From Stenotrophomonas maltophilia (GTDB lineage Bacteria; Pseudomonadota; Gammaproteobacteria; Xanthomonadales; Xanthomonadaceae): 64,000 bases of DNA. Within the stretch, counting starts at the first letter, position 1. The number at the start of each line of letters is the position of its first letter. Location of the stretch: positions 91,129 to 155,128 of the forward strand of contig NZ_NIVS01000022.1 in the NCBI RefSeq assembly GCF_002205165.1. Reading direction: 5' to 3'. The position numbers were made by a program, and so were the translations under genes. Positions 56,180 to 64,000 of the stretch are shown here, in pieces. Under the pieces are notes generated by a model. It ran no database searches and was not told the origin of the DNA. It was given only the letters and a program-made list of their open reading frames with translations.

Positions 56180-57385
56180 ATGAGTGAACGACATGATGTA
56201 GTGATCGTAGGCGGCGGGCTGGTCGGTGCCAGCCTGGCCATCGCCCTGGACCGTGCCGGCCGCGATGTCGGCCTGGTCGAGGCCTCGCCGCTGGGCACGC
56301 TGCCGGCGGTGTTCGACCAGCGCAACCTCAGTTTCGCGGCCGCCACGGTCAACGCGTTGACCGCGCTGGGCGTGATGCAGAAGCTGGCCGGCGCGCCGGG
56401 GGCGATCACCCGCATCCATGTAAGCCGCGCCGGTGACTTCGGCCGCGTGCAGATGGAGGCCGCGCAGTATCAGCGCCCGTGGTTCGGCCAGGTGGTGGTG
56501 GCCCGCGATTTCGGCCAGGCGCTGGAAGCGCGGCTGGACATGCTGACCCGGCTGACCCGCTATCGCCCGGCGCGGTTCGTGCGCCTGGGCGCGACGGTGG
56601 ACGGTTATCGCCAGGTCTTCATCGCCGATGACCGCGGTGAGCGCTGCCTGCTGGCGCGCCTGGTGGTCGGTGCCGACGGGACCCGCAGCGGCGTGCGCGA
56701 GGCGCTGGGGATCGAGGTGGACGAGCATGATTTCGAGCAGACCCTGTTCGTTTCGCGGGTGCGCGCCGCACGTGCACCGGACGGCACTGCGTATGAGCGC
56801 TTCACCGACACCGGCCCGACCGCGCTGTTGCCGCGCGGCGATCGCCATTTCGGTGCGGTGCACGGTGTTGCCCGCGACCAGGCCGATGCGGTGATGGCGC
56901 TGGACGATGCCGCCTGGGTGAGCAGGCTGCAGGGGGCCATCGGCTGGCGTGCCGGCCGGTTGCTGGAGAGTGGGCCACGCAGCGCATACCCCTTGATCCA
57001 GGTGCTGTCGCGCGCGTTGATCGGCGAACGTGCCGTGCTGCTCGGCAATGCCGCGCAGACCATTCACCCGCTGGGCGCACAGGGCTTCAACCTGGGCCTG
57101 CGCGATGCGCTGACCCTGGCCGAACTCGTGGCCGACGCCGAGGATGCCGGCAGCGATGCGCTGCTGCGCGAACACGTGGCACGGCGTCTTGACGACCGCG
57201 AGCAGACCATCGCGTTCTCCGGTGGGCTGGCGCGCTTGACCAGCAACCCGGCACCGCTGATGCGGCCGCTGCGGTCGCTTGGCCTGCTGGCCGCACAGGC
57301 GACGCCGATGCAGTCGATGCTGGTGGGCGGCGCGATGGGCTTCCGCGGCCAGGTGCCGGCGCTGTGCCGCGGAGCAGGCCTGTGA
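56180..57385 (+). CDS. ubiH: FAD monooxygenase of ubiquinone synthesis (UbiH type)
   Basis: 401 residues. GGGLVGASLAIALDRAG (FAD GxGxxG), VVGADGTRSGVREALGI and LLGNAAQTIHPLGAQGFNLG are the UbiH/UbiI/UbiF hydroxylase signatures. It hydroxylates the quinone ring at one of three carbons. UbiH is preferred because xanthomonads pair ubiH with a second paralog in this way, but the exact position is not readable. Overlaps the next gene by four bases. Confidence 0.85.
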   Translation: MSERHDVVIVGGGLVGASLAIALDRAGRDVGLVEASPLGTLPAVFDQRNLSFAAATVNALTALGVMQKLAGAPGAITRIHVSRAGDFGRVQMEAAQYQRPWFGQVVVARDFGQALEARLDMLTRLTRYRPARFVRLGATVDGYRQVFIADDRGERCLLARLVVGADGTRSGVREALGIEVDEHDFEQTLFVSRVRAARAPDGTAYERFTDTGPTALLPRGDRHFGAVHGVARDQADAVMALDDAAWVSRLQGAIGWRAGRLLESGPRSAYPLIQVLSRALIGERAVLLGNAAQTIHPLGAQGFNLGLRDALTLAELVADAEDAGSDALLREHVARRLDDREQTIAFSGGLARLTSNPAPLMRPLRSLGLLAAQATPMQSMLVGGAMGFRGQVPALCRGAGL

Positions 57386-58557
57386 GCCGGCGCCCGCAGG
57401 ACGTGGTGGTGGTGGGTGGCGGTGTGGTCGGTGCGGCCTGTGCCTTGACGCTGGCCGATGCCGGGCTGTCGGTGACGCTGGTCGAAGGCCGCGAGCCGGC
57501 CGCCTGGCAGCCGCAGCAGCCGGATCTGCGTGTGTATGCCTTCGCGCCGGACAACGCCCAACTGCTGGCTGCGCTCGGTGTGTGGCCGGCGGTGACTGCC
57601 GCGCGTGCCTGTGCCTACCGCCGGATGCGGGTCTGGGATGCGGCCGGTGGCGATGAACTGCGTTTCGATGCCGATACGCTCGGCCGTGAACAACTGGGCT
57701 GGATCGTGGAGAACGATCTGCTGGTGGACCGCCTGTGGGCGGCGCTGCCGGCCGCCGGCGTGCAGCTGTGCTGCCCGGCACGGGTGGAAGCACTCGAGCA
57801 GGACACCCACGGGGTGCGACTGCGCCTGGATGACGGCCGTCGGCTGGAAGCGTCGCTGGCGATCGCCGCCGACGGTGCCGAATCCACCCTGCGCCGTCTG
57901 GCAGGTCTTGAGGTCAGCCGCCATGACTACGCCCAGCGCGGCGTGGTGGCCTACGTGGATACCGAAAAAGCCAACGAAGCCACCGCATGGCAGCGCTTCC
58001 TGGTCACCGGCCCGCTGGCGGTACTGCCGATCAGCGCGCACCGCAGTTCAATCGTGTGGACGCTGCCCGACGCGGAGGCCGAACGCGTGCTGGCGCTGGA
58101 GGATGCCGCGTTCGGCCGCGAGCTCACTCACGCCTTTGCCGGCCGCCTCGGCGCGATGACGCTGGCCTCCCGGCGCGCGGCCTTCCCGCTGCGCCGGCAG
58201 CTGGCCACCGCCTACGTCGCTGGCCGCGTGCTTGCGCTCGGCGACGCCGCCCACGTGGTGCATCCGTTGGCCGGGCAGGGCGTCAATCTGGGCCTGCGTG
58301 ATGTCGCCGCGCTGCGGGCGATGGTGCTGGCTGCGCAGCAGCGTCGCCAGGACTGGATGTCACCGCACCGCCTGCAGCGCTGGGCGCGCGAACGCCGCAG
58401 CGAGAACACCGTCGCTGCGTACAGCTTCGATGCGATCAACACGGTGTTCTCCAACGATGAAATGCACCTGACCCTGGCGCGCGGGCGCGCGCTGGGGTGC
58501 GCCGGCAAGCTGCCGCCACTGGTGTCGATGTTCTGGAAGCGCGCGGCGGGGCTGTGA
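57382..58557 (+). CDS. FAD monooxygenase of ubiquinone synthesis (UbiI/UbiF-like)
   Basis: 391 residues from GTG 57382, which overlaps the ubiH stop. GGGVVGAACALTLADAG, IAADGAESTLRRLAGL and LGDAAHVVHPLAGQGVNLG repeat the same family pattern. Two coupled paralogs are needed for the C5 and C1/C6 hydroxylations of ubiquinone. The specific name (UbiI, UbiF or VisC) is uncertain. Confidence 0.85.
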   Translation: MSRRPQDVVVVGGGVVGAACALTLADAGLSVTLVEGREPAAWQPQQPDLRVYAFAPDNAQLLAALGVWPAVTAARACAYRRMRVWDAAGGDELRFDADTLGREQLGWIVENDLLVDRLWAALPAAGVQLCCPARVEALEQDTHGVRLRLDDGRRLEASLAIAADGAESTLRRLAGLEVSRHDYAQRGVVAYVDTEKANEATAWQRFLVTGPLAVLPISAHRSSIVWTLPDAEAERVLALEDAAFGRELTHAFAGRLGAMTLASRRAAFPLRRQLATAYVAGRVLALGDAAHVVHPLAGQGVNLGLRDVAALRAMVLAAQQRRQDWMSPHRLQRWARERRSENTVAAYSFDAINTVFSNDEMHLTLARGRALGCAGKLPPLVSMFWKRAAGL

Positions 58558-58566
58558 CCGGCCCGC

Positions 58567-58962
58567 TCAGTCGATCAGCCAGCCGGCCAGGTCGGCGCGG
58601 TCCAGCTTGCCGCGCCGCTTCACGTCCAGCGCATTGAATTCATCGGCCAGCGTCGGGTTGGCCTGCGCCTCGGCCCGGCTGATGAAGCCGTCGCCGTCGA
58701 CATCCAGCGCCGCGAACGCGATGCGGTACTGACCGACCACGCTCACCGGCTGCACCGAACGCACCGTCACCGCGGCTTCGCCGGCCGGTGCGGCCAGCGT
58801 CACCTGGTGGGTGACTTCACCCTGGGAGAGCGGCTGCGCACGCACGCTGGCCGGCACCTCGCGCAGCGGTTCGCTGACCGCCGGTGACGGGGGGCGGACC
58901 TGGGCCAGCGCGAGCGCGGGCAGCAGGGACAGCAGCAGGAAAAGACCGGATCTGCGTAGCAT
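58567..58962 (-). CDS. Secreted EF-hand protein
   Basis: 131 residues with a signal peptide (cleavage near ALA-QV at residue 21). Near residues 88-100, DVDGDGFISRAEA is a canonical calcium-binding EF-hand loop; a second loop, DVKRRGKLDRADL, is degenerate. The region between (TVRSVQPVSVVGQYRIA) is unrecognised. Calcium-dependent envelope role is inferred only. Confidence 0.75.
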   Translation of the reverse strand: MLRRSGLFLLLSLLPALALAQVRPPSPAVSEPLREVPASVRAQPLSQGEVTHQVTLAAPAGEAAVTVRSVQPVSVVGQYRIAFAALDVDGDGFISRAEAQANPTLADEFNALDVKRRGKLDRADLAGWLID

Positions 58963-59010
58963 GGAAACTCCGTGAATGACGTGGGGTAGCGCCGGGCGAT
59001 GCCCGGCCGA

Positions 59011-60057
59011 TCACTTCAAGGGCGAAGCCAGCACCGTGATTTCTTCGCGGTCGTGGTACAGCTGCTTGGCGCGCAGGTGCAGCGGCTTGCCGGCCTGTTC
59101 CTGGAACAGGTCCAGGCACAGGCGGGTTTCATCCCAGCGCTTTTTCATCGGCAGCTTGAGGTTGAAGATCGCGTGCTTGCACCAGCCCTCGCGGAACCAG
59201 GTGGCCATGCGCTCGGCCACGCGGCGCGGCTGTTCCACCATGTCGCAGACCATCCAGTCCAGCGGGGTCTCCGGCTGCCAGTGGAAGCCGTCGGCGCGCA
59301 GATGTTCCACCAGTCCGGTCTCCAGCACGTGCTCGCGCAGCGGGCCGTTGTCCACGCTGATCACCTTCAGGTGCTGGCGGGTCAACACCCAGGTCCAGCC
59401 GCCCGGTGCAGCGCCCAGGTCGGCCGCGCGCATGCCCGGCTTGACCAGCAGTTCGCGCTCTTCCGGCGTCATCAGGGTGAGCAGGGCTTCATCCAGCTTC
59501 AGCGCCGAGCGCGAAGGCGCGTCGGGCAGCAGCTTCAGGCGCGGAATGCCTAGCGGCCACGGTGCGCTGTCGCGGGTATCGGCTACGCACACAAACGCAT
59601 GACGACCATCGACGAACACGATGTGCAGGCGCGGCAGGCCGGTGTTCGGCTTGTCGGTCAGCAGGCCGGCCTTGCGCAGCGCAGGGCGCAGTGCGTTGCC
59701 GAACGCGCGGGCCAGGCCGGCCAGCGGCTTGCCTTCGTCCGAGTCCGGATGTTCCACCCACATGTCGCCGAAGCGCTGCTGCCCCTGCAGCGCGGCGATG
59801 ATCGGGGTGATGCGATCAGCGGCATCCAGCTGCGGCAGCTCGGCCAGCACCTGCAGCTTCTGCCGGGCGAAGATCAGCGAGCGCCAGGACAGGGCCTTGG
59901 ACAGCGCCGCGCCTTCCTCGGTGACGAACACCACGTAGCCGTCATTGCGCTGGGTGCGCGCATAGCCGGCCACGTTGGCATACGCGGCGCGTTCGGACAG
60001 TTCGGCGGCCAGCTCCGGTTCAAACCCCTGGCGGCACAGACACAGCAGGCCGCTCAT
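59011..60057 (-). CDS. rlmM: 23S rRNA (cytidine-2'-O)-methyltransferase RlmM
   Basis: 348 residues. It 2'-O-methylates C2498 of 23S rRNA. An N-terminal THUMP-like region is followed by the RrmJ-fold motif ADLGAAPGGWTWVL and the catalytic K-D-K-E set (including MVCDMVEQPRRVAER and IFNLKLPMKKRWDE). Length matches the family (~355). Confidence 0.93.
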   Translation of the reverse strand: MSGLLCLCRQGFEPELAAELSERAAYANVAGYARTQRNDGYVVFVTEEGAALSKALSWRSLIFARQKLQVLAELPQLDAADRITPIIAALQGQQRFGDMWVEHPDSDEGKPLAGLARAFGNALRPALRKAGLLTDKPNTGLPRLHIVFVDGRHAFVCVADTRDSAPWPLGIPRLKLLPDAPSRSALKLDEALLTLMTPEERELLVKPGMRAADLGAAPGGWTWVLTRQHLKVISVDNGPLREHVLETGLVEHLRADGFHWQPETPLDWMVCDMVEQPRRVAERMATWFREGWCKHAIFNLKLPMKKRWDETRLCLDLFQEQAGKPLHLRAKQLYHDREEITVLASPLK

Positions 60058-60081
60058 CGCATCGCGCCCGAAGCGCGGATA

Positions 60082-60642
60082 TCAGTAATGGGCACCGTTG
60101 ATCTCTCCGTACTGGCGCAGCACCGCACGCGCGGCGTCGCGCTCGATGTCGCGCACGACCTCGATGCCACGCTTGTTGAGTTCGCCGATCCAGTCCGCCG
60201 GCAGCGGACCCTCGTCGAACGGGGTCAGTTCTTCCACGTCCTGTGCACTGGCACCGATCAACAGGCGGTCGATGCCGGCCCAGATGGTGGCGCCGTAGCA
60301 CTGGCAGCACGGCTGCGAGGAGGTGGCCAGGGTGATCGGCGACAGCACATCGTTCAGGCGCGGGGTCTGCAGGCGCTGCTGGGCCAGCATGTAGGCCATG
60401 TTTTCGGCATGCGCCAGCGAGGTCGTATGCGGGACCACGCGGTTCACGCCGGCGGCGATCACGCGATGATCCGGCCCAAACACCACGGCGCCGAACGGGC
60501 CGCCGCTCTGCGCCTCGACATTCAGGCGCGACAGTTCGATCGCCAGCGCGACCTTGTCGGCGTCCTCGGGATAGACACGGCCCAGATCGATCTGGTCGTG
60601 GATCCAGGCGGGCAGGGTGAGATGGACTTGCGCGTACAGCAT
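60082..60642 (-). CDS. Nucleoside/guanine deaminase-like cytidine-deaminase-fold enzyme
   Basis: 186 residues from ATG 60642, ten bases after AGAGG. The zinc motifs are HAENMAY (His-Ala-Glu) and SSQPCCQCYGA (PCxxC), with ATLATS before it. The N-terminal RLNVEAQSGGPFGAVVFGPD is the nucleoside-deaminase start. It may act on guanine or nucleosides; tRNA-adenosine deaminase is less likely. A 202-base gap with a REP-like palindrome (60815-60835) separates it from glnS. Confidence 0.8.
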   Translation of the reverse strand: MLYAQVHLTLPAWIHDQIDLGRVYPEDADKVALAIELSRLNVEAQSGGPFGAVVFGPDHRVIAAGVNRVVPHTTSLAHAENMAYMLAQQRLQTPRLNDVLSPITLATSSQPCCQCYGATIWAGIDRLLIGASAQDVEELTPFDEGPLPADWIGELNKRGIEVVRDIERDAARAVLRQYGEINGAHY

Positions 60643-60814
60643 CGGGACATGAACCTCTTCAAAGATGGAGCAACGGCAGTGTATCGGGCCGCGCCCGGGG
60701 ATGCCGTGCCCGCGCTGAACGCGGCCACGCGCACGCCGGCGCAGGGCGGCGCCGGTCGCAGGGAATCTGGAGCGCAGGCCCTGCCGATGCACGGCCGCGC
60801 AGGGGTCACGCGTC

Positions 60815-60835
60815 GGCCGGTGCCTGGCACCGGCC
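60815..60835. repeat. Long palindrome after glnS
   Basis: GGCCGGTGCC-T-GGCACCGGCC; folds as an 8-bp stem with a CCTGG loop. No T run follows; REP-like but lacks a GTAG head. Confidence 0.5.
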
Positions 60836-60844
60836 GGGTGCAGC

Positions 60845-62593
60845 TTACGCCGACCAGGTATCGCGCAGGGTCACGCTGCGGTTGAACACCGGCTTGGCGG
60901 CGGTGTGATCGCGGCGGTCGGCCACGAAGTAGCCGGTCCGCTCGAACTGGAACGACTGTTCCGGGGCCGCAGTGGCCGCGGCCGGCTCGACATACCCGGT
61001 AACGGTGCGACGCGAGTCCGGATTGAGGTAATCGCGGTAGGTCTTGCCGTCGGATTCGTCGTCCGGGTTGGGCACCGAGAACAGACGGTCGTACAGGCGG
61101 ATCTCGGCCGGCACCGCATGCACGGCGCTGACCCAATGGATGGTGCCCTTGACCTTGCGGTTGGCGCCTTCCATGCCCGGGCGCGATTCCGGATCCAGCC
61201 AGCCACGCAGTTCGGTGATGGTGCCGTCGGCGTCCTTGATCACTTCATCGCAGCGGATGATGCCGGCGCCGCGCAGGCGCACTTCGCCGCCCGGCACCAG
61301 ACGCTTCCAGCCCTTCGGCGGAACTTCGGCGAAATCCTCGCGCTCGATCCACAGCTCACGTGCGAACGGCACCTCGCGGGTCCCGAACGCTTCGTCCTTG
61401 GGATGGTTGGAGAAGCTCAGGGTTTCCTCGTGACCCTCGGGCAGATTGGTCAGCACCAGCTTGACCGGATCGACCACCGCCATGCGGCGCGCGGCGGCGC
61501 TGTCGAGGTCTTCGCGCAGCGCGCCTTCCAGCACGCTGAAATCGATCAGCGAGTTCTGCTTGCTGATGCCCACGCGTTCGGCGAACAGACGCATCGCCGC
61601 CGGGGTATAGCCACGGCGACGCAGGCCCTGCAGGGTCGGCATGCGCGGGTCTTCCCAGCCATCCACCAGCTGCTCGGTGACCAGCGCCATCAGCTTGCGC
61701 TTGCTCATCACCGTGTAGTTGATGTTCAAGCGCGAGAATTCGATCTGGCGCGGCTTGGCGGCTTCACGCGGCAGGCCGCGATCAACCAGCGGCTGGGTCA
61801 GCGCATCGTGGTGGGCGAAATCGACGTTGTCCACGCACCAGTCGTACAGCGGGCGGTGGTCTTCGAACTCCAGCGTGCACAGCGAGTGGGTGATGCCCTC
61901 GATGGAATCGCCCAGTGCATGCGCGAAGTCGTACATCGGGTAGATCGGCCATGCGTTCCCGGTGTTCTGGTGTTCGACGTGCTTGATCCGGTACAGGGCC
62001 GGATCGCGCAGGTTGATGTTGCCGCTGGCCATGTCGATCTTGGCGCGCACGGTGCGCGCACCATCCGGGAACTCGCCCGCGCGCATGCGGCGGAACAGGT
62101 CCAGGTTTTCTTCGACGCTGCGGTCGCGGAACGGCGACGGACGGCCCGGCTCGGTCAGGGTGCCGCGGTAGGCGCGCACTTCCTCGGCCGACAGGTCGCA
62201 CACATACGCCTTGCCATCGGTGATCAGCTTCTGCGCGGCCAGGTAATAGGCATCGAAGTAATCCGAGGCATGGCGCAGCTCGTTCCACTCAAAACCCAGC
62301 CAGCGCACGTCGTCCTGGATCGCGGTCACGTACTCCGGATCTTCCTTGGCCGGGTTGGTGTCGTCGAAGCGCAGGTTGCACACGCCGTTGAACTCACCGG
62401 CGATGCCGAAGTTCAGGCAGATCGACTTGGCGTGGCCGATGTGCAGGTAGCCATTGGGCTCGGGCGGGAAGCGCGTCTTGATCGCGGCATGCTTGCCGGC
62501 GGCCAGGTCCTCGCGGACGATCTGACGGATGAAATCCCGTTTTTCCTGGGTTTCCGGAAGGGCGTCGGTGGGGGCGGCGGTAGACTCGGACAT
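60845..62593 (-). CDS. glnS: Glutaminyl-tRNA synthetase
   Basis: 582 residues (E. coli 554). It charges tRNA(Gln). Class I signatures HIGH ([20 protein letters not shown]) and KMSKS-type [10 protein letters not shown] are present; [15 protein letters not shown] and [20 protein letters not shown] are GlnRS-specific. The extra residues are mainly at the C-terminus. The leader carries a perfect 13-bp hairpin 38 bases upstream. Confidence 0.97.
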   Translation of the reverse strand: MSESTAAPTDALPETQEKRDFIRQIVREDLAAGKHAAIKTRFPPEPNGYLHIGHAKSICLNFGIAGEFNGVCNLRFDDTNPAKEDPEYVTAIQDDVRWLGFEWNELRHASDYFDAYYLAAQKLITDGKAYVCDLSAEEVRAYRGTLTEPGRPSPFRDRSVEENLDLFRRMRAGEFPDGARTVRAKIDMASGNINLRDPALYRIKHVEHQNTGNAWPIYPMYDFAHALGDSIEGITHSLCTLEFEDHRPLYDWCVDNVDFAHHDALTQPLVDRGLPREAAKPRQIEFSRLNINYTVMSKRKLMALVTEQLVDGWEDPRMPTLQGLRRRGYTPAAMRLFAERVGISKQNSLIDFSVLEGALREDLDSAAARRMAVVDPVKLVLTNLPEGHEETLSFSNHPKDEAFGTREVPFARELWIEREDFAEVPPKGWKRLVPGGEVRLRGAGIIRCDEVIKDADGTITELRGWLDPESRPGMEGANRKVKGTIHWVSAVHAVPAEIRLYDRLFSVPNPDDESDGKTYRDYLNPDSRRTVTGYVEPAAATAAPEQSFQFERTGYFVADRRDHTAAKPVFNRSVTLRDTWSA

Positions 62594-62630
62594 GATGCGC
62601 GGTCGCAGTTAAAAGGCAGAAAGACCAACA

Positions 62631-62661
62631 GTTTAGCCTGTCGCAGCGCGACAGGCTAAAC
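62631..62661. repeat. Perfect 13-bp hairpin in the glnS leader region
   Basis: GTTTAGCCTGTCG-CAGCG-CGACAGGCTAAAC, no mismatch. It lies 38 bases upstream of the glnS start and three bases before a GTAG REP element. Could be an attenuator, a protein-binding site or part of a REP composite. Confidence 0.7.
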
Positions 62662-62663
62662 GG

Positions 62664-62688
62664 GTAGGTGCCGACCGTTGGTCGGCAC
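62664..62688 (+). repeat. GTAG REP palindrome
   Basis: GTAG head, then GTGCCGACC-GTT-GGTCGGCAC. Between the divergent glnS and DUF2007 genes. Confidence 0.8.
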
Positions 62689-62737
62689 GCCTTCAGCCCC
62701 CGGCGTATGCTGGGCCCATGCCCTCCGGAGCCGCCCC

Positions 62738-63004
62738 ATGCACGTGATCTACCAGGCCGACAACCTGTTCGACGCCCATCTGGTCAAACACGCCCTGGAG
62801 GACGCCGGCATCCCCGCCTTCGTGTTCGGCGAATCCCTGCTGGGCGGCATGGGCGAACTCCCGCTGTTCGGCGTCCTGCGCGTGTGTGTGCCCGACCTGG
62901 CCCGTCCCGAGGCGGAAGACATCGTCGCCCAACTGGACTTGGGCGCGGCCCCGGACGCCCCCATATTCGACGGAGACGAAAGCGCCGGCCTGTTGCCGGC
63001 CTAG
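62738..63004 (+). CDS. DUF2007 putative signal-transducing protein
   Basis: 88 residues; ATG 62738 follows CCGGAG. MHVIYQADNLFDAHLVKHAL and LEDAGIPAFVFGESLLGG match DUF2007, a small ferredoxin-like fold (PII-like) of unclear role. Nine bases before msrA, so co-transcribed. Confidence 0.85.
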   Translation: MHVIYQADNLFDAHLVKHALEDAGIPAFVFGESLLGGMGELPLFGVLRVCVPDLARPEAEDIVAQLDLGAAPDAPIFDGDESAGLLPA

Positions 63005-63013
63005 GAGAACGCC

Positions 63014-63688
<675 letters not shown>

Positions 63689-63694
63689 TACCCC

Positions 63695-63719
63695 AGAGCC
63701 GACCAACGGTCGGCTCTAC
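63695..63719 (-). repeat. GTAG REP palindrome
   Basis: Minus-strand GTAG then AGCCGACC-GTT-GGTCGGCTCT, seven bases after msrA. Confidence 0.8.
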
Positions 63720-63865
63720 CAAGCCCAACGGACAGCAAAGGGTTCGATGCTCTACTGCTCTCCCCGACGCACCAGCCACGTGTCGACGGCGCGTCCAGCA
63801 AACGCGCCCACACCGCGCCGACCCCGACGAAAGTGAGCGGTTGCCGTTGCCGTGAGCGCCAACAC

Positions 63866-63892
63866 AAAAGGCCCCGCAGAACGGGGCCTTTT
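63866..63892. terminator. Bidirectional intrinsic terminator
   Basis: AAAAGGCCCCG-CAGAA-CGGGGCCTTTT, symmetric with A/T tails, between msrA and the convergent partial gene at 63917. Confidence 0.9.
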
Positions 63893-63916
63893 GCATAGCG
63901 AACCAACCGCCAGCGC

Positions 63917-64000
63917 TTACAATCGCTCGCGGATCGTCTGACGCAACGCCTCCAGATCCTTGGCGAACGCATCGATACCGCTCGCCAGCTTCTCCGTGGC
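63917..64000 (-). CDS. C-terminal end of a transaldolase-like protein (partial)
   Basis: Only the last 27 codons are present; the gene starts beyond the right edge. The tail ATEKLASGIDAFAKDLEALR resembles the C-terminal helix of transaldolases (E. coli: EKLAEGIRKFAIDQEKLE). With so few residues the assignment is tentative. Confidence 0.45.
   Translation of the reverse strand, partial: ATEKLASGIDAFAKDLEALRQTIRERL

Overview
The window is high-GC DNA from the chromosome of a gamma-proteobacterium of the Xanthomonadaceae, most likely Stenotrophomonas or a close relative. Two things point there. The gene blocks are typical of that group: lptD-surA-pdxA-rsmA-apaG-apaH, divergent tesA/ybbAB, lgt-thyA-folA and a MutT-ThiE fusion. 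Six short palindromes carrying a GTAG head lie in the gaps between genes and match the GTAG REP (SMAG) repeats known from S. maltophilia. No phage, plasmid, transposase, tRNA, rRNA or CRISPR array was found; the window reads as core chromosome with a few accessory islands.

Layout. 1-9.3 kb: the tail of secA, mutT, metF, a TIGR01777 epimerase, an alpha/beta hydrolase coupled to a LytS/LytR-type two-component system, and small genes including ybaK. 9.3-18.5 kb: S-adenosylmethionine cycle genes, with ahcY behind a recognisable SAH riboswitch and metK; a secreted S9 peptidase, ppc and a thioesterase lie between them. metF and metK share an imperfect 24-bp palindrome at their promoters. 18.8-23.0 kb: an LpxH-like phosphoesterase, a YdjM-like membrane protein, a methyltransferase and dusB. 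23.2-27.6 kb: a four-gene operon for azole (TOMM-type) peptide modification, with a PAP2 gene divergent from it. 27.8-31.3 kb: ribokinase, a NupC-type transporter and an aldo/keto reductase. 31.5-33.5 kb: a Fur-box/hemP locus. 33.6-40.8 kb: a lipoprotein-type ABC transporter, tesA, a two-component system and an SGNH hydrolase. 41-46.7 kb: dgkA, terC, lemA with two TPM-domain genes, and lgt-thyA-folA. 46.7-53.9 kb: the outer-membrane assembly operon. 54-58.6 kb: deacetylase-like protein, cobalamin adenosyltransferase, a BtuM-like transporter and two ubiquinone hydroxylases. 58.6-64 kb: EF-hand protein, rlmM, a deaminase, glnS, a DUF2007 protein, msrA and the end of a transaldolase-like gene.

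Most interesting region: 23258-26837 (minus strand) encodes a leader-binding/ThiF-like partner protein with two CxxC pairs, a YcaO cyclodehydratase with a proline-rich C-terminus, and a SagB-type dehydrogenase. These are the full enzyme set for making thiazole/oxazole rings on a peptide. No small precursor gene is evident. Inside the operon, start/stop-coupled to ycaO, is a 192-residue membrane protein whose N-terminus has a Gly-Gly-Gly junction followed by a Ser/Thr/Cys run. The best reading is that this membrane protein is the substrate, so the azole-bearing segment would stay anchored in the membrane. No exporter or leader protease is present, which fits.

Regulation visible in the sequence: the SAH riboswitch with a TATAAT box just upstream of it (ahcY), paired palindromes (metF, metK), a Fur box (hemP), a hairpin that buries the lemA ribosome binding site, and several intrinsic terminators.
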